DNA of 64,000 nucleotides from NCBI GenBank assembly GCA_013350335.1, contig CM023534.1, forward strand, positions 16,511,302-16,575,301. Reading direction: 5' to 3'. Positions 1-10,662 of this stretch are shown one piece after another. Position numbers and translations under genes: made by a program. Under the pieces are notes generated by a model that saw only the letters and a list, made by a program, of their open reading frames with translations, did no database searches and was not told the DNA's origin. Position 1 is the stretch's first letter. Every line of letters begins with the position of its first letter. The DNA is from Chimonanthus salicifolius (lineage: Eukaryota; Streptophyta; Magnoliopsida; Laurales; Calycanthaceae).

Positions 1-1
1 A

Positions 2-160
2 AAAGGAAAAGGGCTTCCAAACATGTTCTGGGCAGAAGCAGTCGCTACAGCTGTTTACCTTCTCAATAGAAGTCCAACGAAAGCGGTGAAGAAAAGGACT
101 CCTTATGAAGCTTGGAGGATAAAACCTGTTGATATCAAAGCATTGCCCCGAATCAAATGA
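2..160 (+). pseudogene. Ty1/Copia integrase fragment
   Basis: Frame 2 reads 52 residues without a stop until TGA at 158-160. They include [20 protein letters not shown] and then TPYEAW, the signature of the C-terminal part of the Copia integrase core. The fragment runs off the left edge of the window. On the right it ends at a stop after PRIK, and no reverse transcriptase follows, so this is a truncated relic of a Copia polyprotein on the plus strand. It could be the broken end of a longer element outside the window. Confidence 0.85.
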
Positions 161-1305
161 TTAGGCCAAAGTCTGAATATTTCATAGAATTGCTTGTAAC
201 AGTGTCAATTAGTGCAATTTTGAACATTCATAGGAAACAAAAATAAACACATGAACTTGTTGACAAAAATGCATTTCCACTAAATCAATTCCATGAACTT
301 TTTTTTTTATAGAAATAATATATGAAATTAATTAGAAGGAGATGTCAATTAAGATATGAGCGATTTGAGAGGAGATGATGGATGCTCTTTTTTGGAGTAG
401 TTTAGACAGAAAAACAAAAGAATTGTTTGTAAAATGAAAATCAGCGACATAGACTTTCAAACAAGTTTGACTAGAATGACATTAATGGATTTACGCTTAT
501 ATATAGAGAGCATGACTTGCTTGAAAAGGTTATACCGTGATTCTTTATTTCATCATCATTATTATCTAAGTCATTTATTTCATCAATTTAAAGGTAGATT
601 ATATATTTAGATTTAGCAAATTACTTCTATTGGCTGCACTATTTGACATATTTAGAACTTGAATCCACAACTTCTAGACTAAACACAAAGCCTTAATTAG
701 ATGTGCTCCAGATTCTAGTCATCGGGATCCTTTGATTAAGTTCTTCTATTCTCTTCATGTCAATGAGGGGAGATATCCCTGGCCAGTCTGAAAATTCAAG
801 ATATGTATTACTAAAGAGACTTTCTGATAAGGTGAGATATCTTATTATCCTTAATTTGAAGCACCTCAATATCCTAAAGAATCTTAAAAACATTCAGTAG
901 TGAAGCCATTTTTATAACCTTCTAGAGGGATAAAATGGAAGGTGAGGAAAATTACCATATAAAATTGCATTACCAAGCCTGTTACATCTCTTTCTGATCA
1001 TCTAAGATTGAAGTAATTTTGGACGACCATGTAAGTATTATATAAAACTGCATTCCAAATAGCAATTAACTTTAATACAAATATCTTGGAAGGATGCAAT
1101 TTGGGGCAGGCTGAGATATAGAGTTTTGATCATCGGAGATCTCTACTCTAGACTCCTAGACAAGAGCTGAAACTCTTCCATTTTTCTGATCATTGAAAAT
1201 TGATGCAACAAATAGATCTGAAAAAATCTAACTCGACTTGATCTGAAACAAACCCATTTATATGTGATTAGTACTATCTGAACTCGATTATAGATGGGTA
1301 GATTG
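161..1305. other. AT-rich stretch without gene
   Basis: Only short ORFs with no recognisable domain are present. No clear repeat boundaries were seen. Confidence 0.5.
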
Positions 1306-1445
1306 ACTGACCCGATTTTTTTTTTTTTTTGAGCAGCCACAAAGAAAAATTCATTAAGAGAAGAGGAAGAGTACAAATACAGAAGATTGTCTAACAGTAT
1401 TAGACCACAGGAAGGGAAAAAACAAGAAAAAGACAACCCAGAAAA

Positions 1446-1641
1446 TTAGAAAAGATACACGCCCTCCCAAAGACTTTCCACCCCCATTTTGGAGAAATAA
1501 TCCGCCACACCATTAGCCGATCGCCCAATTTTAACAAACGATACACCCAATTCATTAGCTAGCTCTCTTACCTCCCTCACCACATTGGTTAATCTCCAGG
1601 GTGGACATTTCAAATGAGATGCCCACTTGAAAGCATTTGCT
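1446..1641 (-). pseudogene. RNase H-like domain, C-terminal part (LINE)
   Basis: The minus strand gives sequence containing PPWRLTNVVREVRELANEL, then IGRSANGVADYFSKMGVESL and a TAA at 1446-1448. The R.AN..AD..(A/S)K.G motif is the C-terminal end of LINE RNase H. It joins the 5009-5284 part across the inserted LTR element. A 3' untranslated region and the poly(A) tail follow towards 1318. Confidence 0.8.
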
Positions 1642-1803
1642 TGTTGAATATATTAGAATTAGGATTCTAGTTTAGATTAATCTCTATTAAGAGATGTATT
1701 TGAGTTAAGATTAGATTAGAACTGTAATAGCCCTAGGGTCGGCTAGAGGCTATATATAGTTGTGTAATACTCTTTAATGAATACAGTTTACCCGTTTCTA
1801 TCA
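1642..1803 (+). repeat. 5' LTR, 162 bp
   Basis: Starts TG and ends CA. It contains a TATA-like CTATATATAG near 1750 and is nearly identical to 4842-5003. Confidence 0.93.
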
Positions 1804-1812
1804 TGGTATCAG
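1804..1812 (+). promoter_or_regulatory. Primer binding site (tRNA-iMet type)
   Basis: TGGTATCAG directly abuts the 5' LTR. Beyond nine bases the match to the usual TGGTATCAGAGC is lost. Confidence 0.75.
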
Positions 1813-2852
1813 TCAAACCACGATCCTAACTAGAGAGAAAAGTTGAGAGATCCTCTTCTCTCCCTTTGCCCAGAGAATCTCGTTGGCAGAGGGAGGAGAC
1901 ATGTAAGAGAAGATTGTGATCGTCCTTTGCTCTTTTGTTGCTCTTCATCTTCTTCTCTGTGAGTTGTGTTCACAAGCCTATGAGGCTATGGTTGTCTGAA
2001 TATGGTTTCGTCCCAAACTGCAACACCTTCTTCCTCCGATCCAAGAACCCAGATCTATTTGCTCGTCTTCCCCGCTCTATGTTGCCCTAGCTTCTGCTTC
2101 GTTTTGCTTCCCGGGCACTGTTGCATGTAACTGTCCTCTTCTGCTTCCCTAGCCCAGATCTGCTGTCTTGTTCTCTGTTCACCGTCTTTGCCATTAGTCT
2201 ATGTTCTCACTCAGATCTGGCCTAGATATGTTTACGGTTATTCGTGTTTGCTCCCTGCGTGCATCTCTGTTCGCCATTTGCTGCCACTAATCCCTCTTGC
2301 AGTCATTTTGTCCCATTACCCATCTAGTTTTCTGCATCAGCCAACACCCAGCCTTTTTGGATCATCCCTCTCTGTCAATCTCTCTCCCTCTTGCATCAGT
2401 TTCTTTAGATTTGCCAGCAACCCGTTGGTGCTTTCAATCATTCTGCAGTTTTCTCTCCTTCACTTGCAGTCACCACCATACTCTTCAGATCTGATATGTT
2501 TGATCTTTGAACCATTCATCACCAGCACGCCTTCCACCGTTGGGGCGCTTGAAAAACATTGCTCAGTTCACAGATTTGGAGCGATATGTTATGCTTTCCA
2601 TCTGTTTTCCCTGCTGCCATTCGTTTTGCAAAGGTTTTCCCTCCATCTGAACCTTACCACTCAATCAGCGTTTTCTGCCCCCATTGCCTAGATTTGCAGT
2701 TTTGGATCCGTGTGTTGACTCAGTTTCTCTGAGTTTTGAACGACTTCTTGCTGTCGACTCTATCGCTTAGCTGTTCGGCCCTGTCTTGCATTCCGATCAC
2801 CCACGAGTCCCTGGTCTCCAACCAAAGCTACTGATACCACTTGTACACCACT

Positions 2853-3663
2853 TGTTAGAGTTACGCGCGGAAACAAGAAAAATCGAATGGAAATAAACAC
2901 ACAACACAACACAATATTTTAATGTGGTTCGGTCCATCTAGCCTACGTCCACGGAGCGACAGAATATTCACTATAAAAGAGAAAGAAATACATGTACAAT
3001 ATTAATAACTCCCATGAGTCATGAGCCCAAACCCAAAGTCCCGAGCCCCTTGTACACCCATGTATACAACATACCGATGTCACCTCTCAGTTGATGTGAA
3101 TCTCTCTCATACCCAGAATAATGAACCCAACTTCTGTGTCCCACTCTCCTCTACGCTTCCTACGTTCTACGAGCAACATCCCGACGTCCTTCTCAAACGC
3201 AAGCGTCTCCGATGGGTTGTAGCAATCAACCCAGACACGTCCTTCTGGAGCCTCTACGCGTATGGCTAAGAAGCCATCTTCTCGCGCGTACCGTCAAAGG
3301 AGGCCAGAAGGCCCTTCACCGTGCCTCCTCTCTATCTCGGTTACATCTTGTCTGTTCGAGAGTAGCTTCACGAACCCAGCCAACCCTTCCTTTATAGATA
3401 ATATACTGTCAGTGCTTCCTCTATTCTTTTGACAATTTCTATTTGTAATATAGAAATTTCCTCTGTGCAATTTCTTAAGGCAGCAATTTCCGTATCCCTT
3501 TTTATCTTTTAAAGATCCATTTTAAAATAGTAATTGCTTTAGCTTAGAAATGTCGTGTATGTGTTTCCTTCCTATCAAGAAAACCTTCTCCAATTAAGAA
3601 GCCTCCACCTTCATCATACAACAATGCTGGCCCACATTGATGTAATTTGAGCCAGACACAACA
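2853..3663 (-). repeat. Copia-family LTR, minus strand, embedded in the LTR element
   Basis: Read on the minus strand it starts TGTTGTGTCTGGCTC and ends with CTCTAACA. Its R-U5 half is clearly homologous to 16731-17245 and 37100-37335, with the shared blocks TGTATACATGGGTGTACAAG and ATAGTGAATATTCTGTCGCT. Unusually, it has primer-site-like sequence (AGTGGTATCAG type) on its 3' side and a GTGGAGAT purine tract on its 5' side. It therefore looks like the middle LTR of a tandem array rather than a simple solo LTR. Confidence 0.75.
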
Positions 3664-4259
3664 ATCTCCACGTTGGCAAAAATTCACCAACTCTCAAGAT
3701 GATCTTAGATACCAACGTCATGCACTGCACCTCTTTGCACTCACTGCTTGAGGACGGCATTATCGCTTGGCTGCTCAGCTCTGTCTTGCAATCGAACTCA
3801 CCATAGGAGCCTTGTGATGCTTAACAAAAAGAAAAAAAAGAAAAAAAAGGAGTTCTGATCAGTTTGTCCCTACATCTGAGTTCAGTTTGTGAGAATGCTC
3901 TTGGTTCTTCCTTTTGTTTCTCTTGGTCTCTGTCTTTTTCCTGGATATTGATCGATCTTGATTTGCATCCTCTCATTCGATCGATTTGTATTTGTTTCCG
4001 TCTTGTATCTGGACTGTTGACCCAGCTTCTTTGTAGTCCAGTTTTGCATCTGCCTTTGTCTCTCTTTTCAAGCAGATTTGATTTCGTTGGTACCCTTTGC
4101 AGCCGTTTGGCACTTTGTTTACTCCGTTTGCAGCTACACTTTGGAGGATTTGGTTTCTTGTTCTCTTTGTTCTTTGCGGCTATCCCACACTTTGCAGTCT
4201 CTATTTGCACCAAACTGACTTTATATTCTTTGGAATTAAAATTGGTAGTGGCATTAGCA

Positions 4260-4771
4260 TTGGCATTAGTATTGGCGGCATTGGTATTGGTTCTTGGCAT
4301 TGACATCGGCCTTGGCATTGATTTTGCAAGTAACTTTGGGCATTTTCTTTAGGACGCAGCACGTGGAAGGAGGGAGAGTTGGAGTAAGTTTGGCTTTGGT
4401 GTTATAACTTGCAGCACACGTGGAATATTGGTTCAGTTTTGGTTGTCGTCTCGTCTTCACCATTGATTTACTTCCGCTCTACCAGATGGCGTCCTTCGGC
4501 AGTTAGATTATCTAGTTGGCATTAGTATTGGCGGCATTGGTATTGGTTCTTGGCATTGACATCGGCATTGGCATTGGTTTTGCAAGTAACTTTGGGCATT
4601 TTCTTTAGGACGCAGCACGTGGAAGGAGGGAGAGTTGGAGTAAGTTTGGCTTCGGTGTTATAACTTGCAGCATACGTGGAATATTGGTTCAGTTTTGGTT
4701 GTCGTCTCGTCTTCACCATTGATTTACTTCCGCTCTACCAGATGGCGTCCTTCGGCAGTTAGATTATCTAG
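4260..4771. repeat. 256-bp tandem duplication
   Basis: 4260-4515 and 4516-4771 are two adjacent copies, differing at a handful of bases. Both start TTGGCATTAGTATTGG and end AGATTATCTAG. The copy start also holds a short GGCATT(A/G)GTATT repeat that could have primed slippage. The duplication lies in the non-coding interior of the LTR element. Confidence 0.9.
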
Positions 4772-4841
4772 TTATTTGTTTTTTGTTTTAGTTCAATAGT
4801 TGTAAACTCAAAGTGGTGAACCACTTGAGTTTAAGGGAGAA

Positions 4842-5003
4842 TGTTGAATATATTAGAATTAGAATTCTAGTTTGGATTAATCTCTATTAAGAGATGTATT
4901 TGAGTTAAGATTAGATTAGAAGTGTAATAGCCCTAGGGTCGGCTAGAGGCTATATATAGTTGTGTAATACTCTTTAATGAATACAATTTATCCGTTTCTA
5001 TCA
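4842..5003 (+). repeat. 3' LTR, 162 bp
   Basis: Near-identical copy of 1642-1803, preceded by the polypurine tract at about 4831-4841 and followed by TSD TTGCT. Confidence 0.93.
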
Positions 5004-5008
5004 TTGCT

Positions 5009-5284
5009 GAGTCCCCTTCAATAATTAGATTTCCATGGCCAAAGTGCATCCAAATTAGAAGAGCTCTCCTGATGTTAAGAATTTCAACCTCATTTGAAAT
5101 TCCTTAATACCCACTGATTAATTGAAGACATGTATGATTCTCCCTTATGATTTCTAAGGACTTCACCAATCTCTGCTTGCCCCAGTTTTCCTTTGGAGGC
5201 TCCATCAATATTAAACTTCCAAGTACCAAGTTGAGGTGGCTTCCAGCACTCCATCGTCTTAGTCTTCTGATTGTGAGTCAACAT
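5009..5284 (-). pseudogene. RNase H-like domain, N-terminal part (LINE)
   Basis: The minus strand reads WKPPQLGTWKFNIDGASKGK, then an IGEVLRNHKGE segment. This matches the first strands of the plant LINE RNase H / RVT_3 fold (W.PP..G..KFN.DGAS.G...IG.VLR...G). The first catalytic Asp lies in NIDGAS. Reading continues in a decayed frame into the 3-kb LTR insertion; the remainder of the domain is at 1446-1641. It is not functional. Confidence 0.8.
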
Positions 5285-5306
5285 ACAACCATCAACTGAC
5301 CTGATT

Positions 5307-8300
5307 ATTGCTATGTTTATATATAATTTATCCGATCATATGAGGTCTACTCTCATTTAAAGGATAGTGTTGGTATGTATCTTACTAGAAAAGACTTTAG
5401 TTAAATAAATAGAAAAATTTGACTCAGATATGACCGATTTGAATCCAAAATAGGCTTGAACTGACTTAACCCATTTAACAAGAGCCAAAGGACATCCAAA
5501 TTTGAATAGACTTGAACCGAATACCTGACCTGAACCTAGAGTGACCTAAGCCATTGCAAGGCTTAGAAATTTTAAGGCGCTTTACTTGTTTTAATCTTAT
5601 AAAAAGGCTAATAGTTTTGAGGAAAAAAAATTCATCTAGGTAGATTGTTACTCACAAGCGACATTGGGGTCATCTTCCTACGTCCTATGTGGGGCCCATT
5701 GGGTCCAAATTCATATCCTCTCATTTCCACACCCATATATGCACCTCCTCCATGTCAATGGTATTCATGTCCGATTTGAACACATTTTGATTTGATTTCA
5801 CCGTTGGATTAAAATTCATCCAAAGTTGACTCCATTTTCACTGTTAATCTTGAACACTCAAAAATTATGACTTTGGACTTGTTTTTCTTATGAGAAGCAT
5901 AATGACCATTCAAACCCAACCTTGTGGACCACATATGGCCTCAAAGGCAACTGACGCTCATGGGTGATATACCCAGGGAACTACTTCTACGTAGGGGGTG
6001 CAACTCGGGCAGGTAGGGGTGGGTTCTAAGTAAATTCAAGCTAAGGCCCATGTTTAGATTGGGCATGTATGGGGTCAAATTATTTGAACTCAGGTAGGTG
6101 GATGAAGTGGAGTCACACATCGCCTAGGGAGTGAGATATGTTGATGCTTATATGAGCAGGTGCCTCCCTTCTCAAGTGTGACGCGTTTTGAGTGTAAAAC
6201 CGTGAGCCCAGGGCCGACTCGACACATGTTCAGGCCTAAGACGAAAAATCTAAATGGGGCCTTCTTGGTATTTAATATGTTATTATAAGCAATAATTAAT
6301 TAAAATTTTAATTATATATAATAATAAAATTATCTAAAATCTATTTTTTCTTACTTTTTGATATGTAAAATTACTAATTAAATTTTTGTATTCATGTTTT
6401 GTTAAAATATAATTACAAATATGGTTAATTCATTTAGTCTTTAAATTAATGAAAAATTAAAATGAACTAAATTGAAAAGTTAAAGAACAATAGAACATGA
6501 CACTGTGAAAATAAGAGAATTGATGAATGGTTAAAATGTCCTCTATTATTCTACCAACTCACCAAAGATCTCTAAATTAAAAGTCACAACATGATTTACA
6601 AAAAGGAAATACATTGTTAAATAAAATTTTATAGGCACAAACTTGAACCAAAAGAAGTACAAAATAATCCAAAATTCCAGCCCTACAAATTCACAAATCA
6701 ACACCCACATAAAATGCAAACAATGCCAGAAATGGCTAGGAGAATCCCTTAAAATACATTCCCCTCGTCTAAAGTACTTTAATCAATTGCTTATTTTATT
6801 AACAGAAGAGGCCCCTCTTGACTCTTGAGTACTTGAAATTACTGAATTTTTCTAGCTTTGTAGCTCTTATATCTCTTTGCCAGCATATGTAATTTTTGAA
6901 ATATTTGATCCACTTATTAGATGAAAGATCCTTTAAGTCTATGATCAAAATTGGAGATCAGTATTTTCTAAACCTATGTCCTAACTCTCGATGAATACCT
7001 CTACTAAAACTAGTCTCATTTCAATTGTAAAGTATTTATCACCAAATATCTTATCATAATTCAAAAAAAGAAAAAATAACTCTTGATAAATCCCTAAAAA
7101 ATTGAATACTTTGCGTTTCCTCTTATTGCAAATGGTTTTACCATTTTTCATCTAAGCCAAACAGGCTTAGACATATCCCTTTTTCCACATGCTCCGTCTC
7201 TCAATCCCATGCAATCAAAGTAGGAGTAGGGCCTTTTTCAAATGGAGGCCTAAGGCACAGGCCTAACTTACTTTATAGTTAAGCTGGACCTAACATGCTT
7301 TAGTCTTATCCTCTTTTCCGCATGCTCTGTCTCTCAATCCCATTCGGTCCACCATACAATCAAAATAGGAGTGGGGCCCTTTTTAAATGGGAGCCTAAGG
7401 CCCAGGCCTGACTTGCCTTGTAGTTAGGCCGGGCCTGCGTAAGCCTTGTTTAGCCCAAAACTCAGTGGGGTGAGGGGAGCATAGATGGCTAAAGTGGACA
7501 ATATCACACCAAAGGGGGTCCACGGTCCTAACACACACAATTAGACTCTGTACTCTAGATTTGGTATTTTGTTTTTTAATTTATTTTATTTCCTTCTTTT
7601 AATTGAAATAAGGCATTATAAATTGAGTGTTTGGGCCAATGAATGTACACATCTGAATTTTGTTTGAATCATTGAAGGTTTTACCTTTGTTTGGGTCTCT
7701 CAGTGAGGTGAATCTTATTTGGGATTTTTTTTTATCTAATTTGAATTTGTGTTTTGAATTAAATTTAATCTAATTATTTTTTACTTTATGAATTTAATTT
7801 CATGTCTTACAAAATTTCTTTATTGATTAAATTTCAATTCCACATTCAAATTAATTCATTAGAGCATTCTATTAGTTTTAATCTGAATTCGACCCGGATT
7901 AGAGTTCATGTATGTTTAAATTTTATTGCATTTAATTTAGTTAATTAAGTGCGTTAAAATTCAACATTCATACTCCCAATTTTTTATTCAAATTTAATTC
8001 TTAGAGCACCTAATTTTATTAGTGAGTTTGATTTCACCAAACTTTCCTAGTGAAATTAGTGCTATCTTTCTTTTTTTGAGAATTGGTTTTTCGGAGTTCC
8101 TACCATTGAAACTTTAATTCAGATGTTAAAATCCGAATCTCAAAATTTATTCTTAAAAACCAAAAAAATAAAAAAATATTTCAATCAAGTAATATTACAA
8201 ACAATATTTAATTGACTCGTTAAAATGAAAACAGGTGCAAATGCAACATGCCAATATGTTAAAATTTTGAAATTGCATATGTCAAATAAATACAACATCT

Positions 8301-8827
8301 CTGCGAAACGAAGCGCACGGACGTTCAGCGACTTTGGTACGGTACTGCCATGCTTTAGCTTTATTGTAATGGGTGAAACTCGGGTCGAGTTATAAAAGTT
8401 GGGTCAATGGGTCGGGTCGGGTTGGATTAAGAAGTCAGAAACTCATATTGAATTTGAGTTGGGTTGGATTAAGAAATTTTAAGTTAACCCAACTCAACCC
8501 ACGAAAAAGTAGGCTAAAGTAAGTTCAAAATGTAGGTCGAGTTGGGTTGACTCGGATTATAATTCGAGTCAAGTCGGATCGGGTCAAGAAGTCCAGGTCA
8601 AAAGTTCGAGTCGGGTCAGCTTGAGTTCCATATATTAGTAACTCAAATCGAATTGGATTTCAAAAATTGGACCCGACCCGACCCGATTTGATTTCAGCTC
8701 TAGTTTATTCCATTGGCAAATGGCAAGAGTAGATATTTGAAAGAGGAAAGGAACAAATTGATATTGGCCACATACCTTACAAAGTAAAATCCAACTTGAG
8801 ACATATTTGTCCACCATAATACACAGA
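5307..8827. other. Intergenic region, no gene seen
   Basis: The region is AT-rich with no recognisable coding domain. About 7180-7440 holds a diverged local repeat around CATGCTC(C/T)GTCTCTCAATCC, seen twice about 130 bp apart. About 8380-8700 is a degenerate GGGTCGGGTTGG / CCCGACCC repeat. Confidence 0.5.
8380..8700. repeat. Degenerate G-rich GGGTCGGGT repeat
   Basis: Many short copies of GGGT(C/T)GG(G/A)T and TCGAGT(C/T) lie on the plus strand, and ACCCGACCCGACCCG on the plus strand near 8675. Such tracts recur widely in plant intergenic DNA; no function is implied. Confidence 0.6.
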
Positions 8828-9516
8828 GACGCCCCATTCGGACACCCAGTCTTTCAGTCAGAGAACACTCCTTTTCAAAATTTTTGGAGAAGTTATCATT
8901 TTGCCCTCCCGCTAAAAATCCTTTTAACTATTGTTCTGTTCATTTTTCAGTTCATTCGAATGATTTGACTACACAGTCGAATCGTTCGAAGGAGTTTAAG
9001 ATCCTTCCAACGAATGCTGGTCAGTGTTTTACAAATAAGGGTATCCCTCGGCTGTGTGGAAAATACATTTGGGAGTGTCAAAAGACTTTAAAGTCTTAAA
9101 GTATTTTTATCAGGTTATCGTAATTATTCCGGATATTCAATTTGAGAAATTTTAAAAATACACAGTGCTTAAAAAATAACTTTAAAGTTTTAAAGGAGAT
9201 ATCGGTAACATAGACAGTTATTTTTTAAACACTTCGTATTTTCAAAATTTCTCAAATTGAATATTCATACTAATTACGATAACCTGATAAAAATACTTTA
9301 AGATTTTAAGGTCTTTTGACACTCTCAAATGTATTTTCCGCACAGTCGAGGGATACATTTATTTATAAAATACTGTGTTTTAAACATTTGGGAGTGTCAA
9401 AAGACTCTTAAAATATTTTTATCAAGCTATTGTAATTAGTCCAAATATTAATTTAAAAATTTTTAAAAATATACAATGTTTAAAAAATAACTTTAAAATT
9501 TAAAAAAAGAGATTTT
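8828..9516. mobile_element. One-armed foldback repeat, same family as 47990-50000
   Basis: The left end (CCCCATTCGGACACCC) matches the terminal repeat of the inner element at 48595. A unit of about 170 bp follows in forward (about 9020-9185), reverse (about 9215-9375) and forward (about 9376-9500) orientation, sharing blocks such as ATCAGGTTATCGTAATTA and TGGGAGTGTCAAAAGAC. The right terminal arm is missing, so the element is truncated. It ends about 290 bp upstream of the ECI-like start codon. Confidence 0.75.
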
Positions 9517-9546
9517 ACTGGATCCTTATAAACGATTCGATCGGCC

Positions 9547-9600
9547 GTGTTCCACATGGATCGTTCATGTTCCACACGACCAAACCGTGTTCCACATGGA
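9547..9600 (+). repeat. Three copies of a 14-bp motif at 20-bp spacing
   Basis: GTGTTCCACATGGA (9547), ATGTTCCACACGAC (9567) and GTGTTCCACATGGA (9587) start exactly 20 bp apart. They end about 205 bp before the ECI-like ATG. They could be a young minisatellite or clustered protein binding sites. Confidence 0.8.
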
Positions 9601-9804
9601 TGACTTGTATCCAATAATGTAGCCAAATCCAATCAGCACCACAAATACAAGTATGAGTTCCAAATTTCAATTGTCTGAGTCAAGTTCCAAACCTATTTCC
9701 CCTCTCTCTGCTTGTAAGATTTAGTGTTCTTCGTTTGAATCCATTGTTAGAAGCACCTTGACAAACAGAGCGACAAGACCCATTTCCGGAAGACAGATCA
9801 GAGG

Positions 9805-10542
9805 ATGACCCATTTCATCCGAGAATGGAATTCTTGCCGTCTCGACCGGTGGGGCAGCGTCTACGTTCTCACTCTCACCGGTGACGGAGAACACTGCTTC
9901 AACCCTTCGTCGCTCAATGACTTACTCGCCGCTTTAGCCGTCGTCGAACGGTCCCCTGACGCTGGAGCCCTGGTCACCACCAACCAAGCCTGGTGCTTCT
10001 CAAATGGCCTCGACCTCGTGTGGGTTAAGAGCAATCTCAACTTGTCTAAGTTGAACTCCATTCAGGACAAATTCGAAGACCTCCTGTGCTCCATGATGAA
10101 GCTCGGAGTTCCGACAATCGCTGCGGTGTGTGGTAATGCCGCTGGCGACGGATTTGTGCTGGCACTAGCACATGACTACAGCTTCATGAAAAGTGGAAAA
10201 GAAGTTCTTTGTATGAACCAATTGGACCATGGAATGGAAGTGGCAAGAAGCGTTGTGTCTCTTATAAAGAGCAAGATCTTGCCTGCCACTCTTAAGGAGG
10301 TGATGTTGAAGGGACGAAAATTCACTGCCTCTGAGGCTTTGGAATTGAAGCTTGTGGACGGGTTTTACTCCGATTCGGAGAAGACACTGAAGGCGGCGAT
10401 CGCAGAGGGAGAGAAGCTGGCGAGTTTGAATTGGGGGAGAAAGAAGTATGCAAATTTGAGGGGCAGGGTTTTTCCAGGTGTGGTGGAGAAGTTTGAAGCA
10501 CGTAGAGGCCCTTATACATGGCCAGGATCTTCAAAGATTTGA
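9805..10542 (+). CDS. ECI: Peroxisomal enoyl-CoA delta isomerase-like protein (crotonase family)
   Basis: An intronless 245-residue protein of the crotonase (enoyl-CoA hydratase/isomerase) fold, at the usual length of plant ECI1/2/3 proteins (about 240). Family members shift the 3-double bond of unsaturated enoyl-CoAs to the 2-trans position during peroxisomal beta-oxidation. Visible signatures are the early VYVLTLTG strand (19-26), the first oxyanion-loop region CFSNGLDLVW (64-73), the second oxyanion segment AAVCGNAAGDGFVLALAHDY (106-125), and a C-terminal SKI, an accepted minor PTS1 peroxisome signal. At the position of the family's catalytic Glu (SE(V/L)D in Arabidopsis-type proteins, from memory) this protein has N-Q139-L-D, so activity may be lost or changed. 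The ATG at 9805 follows an in-frame leader without an earlier Met and gives the full domain. A poly(A) signal lies downstream. No neighbour is functionally linked. Confidence 0.88.
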   Translation: MTHFIREWNSCRLDRWGSVYVLTLTGDGEHCFNPSSLNDLLAALAVVERSPDAGALVTTNQAWCFSNGLDLVWVKSNLNLSKLNSIQDKFEDLLCSMMKLGVPTIAAVCGNAAGDGFVLALAHDYSFMKSGKEVLCMNQLDHGMEVARSVVSLIKSKILPATLKEVMLKGRKFTASEALELKLVDGFYSDSEKTLKAAIAEGEKLASLNWGRKKYANLRGRVFPGVVEKFEARRGPYTWPGSSKI

Positions 10543-10655
10543 TGAATTTAGTAGGTTTTTAGTATTTAGTTTCAGAACCATGGCCTTGTGTTCAAGAACA
10601 AGGATCCTCTGTTTCACTTCCATTACTTCTCTTGCCTCTTCTCTGCATATGCTGT

Positions 10656-10661
10656 AATAAA
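10656..10661 (+). terminator. Polyadenylation signal AATAAA
   Basis: A canonical AATAAA about 114 bp after the ECI-like stop codon, a usual plant 3' UTR distance. Confidence 0.55.
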
Positions 10662-10662
10662 A

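Larger units (their letters stand above)
1642..5003 (+). mobile_element. Non-autonomous LTR retrotransposon (LARD-like), 3,362 bp
   Basis: Two near-identical 162-bp LTRs (1642-1803 and 4842-5003) begin TGTTGAATAT and end TTTCTATCA. They are flanked by a perfect TSD, TTGCT at 1637-1641 and 5004-5008. Directly after the left LTR is TGGTATCAG, the start of an initiator-Met tRNA primer site, and the right LTR is preceded by the purine tract AAGGGAGAA. The 3.04-kb interior has no gag or pol, only an embedded Copia LTR and a tandem duplication, so it must have been mobilised by proteins supplied in trans. It inserted into an older LINE. The LTRs differ at only a few positions, suggesting a relatively young insertion. 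Confidence 0.92.
1318..5294 (-). mobile_element. 5'-truncated LINE, split by an LTR element
   Basis: The outer limits are marked by a 12-bp TSD, ACTGACCCGATT at 1306-1317 and ACTGACCTGATT at 5295-5306 (one mismatch). A poly(T) run starts at 1318, which is the poly(A) tail of a minus-strand element. Subtracting the 3,362-bp insertion and its TSD leaves only about 610 bp of LINE 3' end. Both remaining parts encode RNase H-like sequence typical of plant LINEs. The 5' truncation, poly(A) and TSD fit target-primed reverse transcription. Confidence 0.85.

Noticed and set aside
2188..2691. 167-codon open frame inside the LTR element
   Set aside because: Low-complexity Ser/Leu/Pro/Phe composition from CT-rich leader DNA; no domain and no family.
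3821..4352. Overlapping open frames of about 160 codons on both strands
   Set aside because: They are mirror translations of the tandem GGCATTGGTATT-rich repeat, not proteins.
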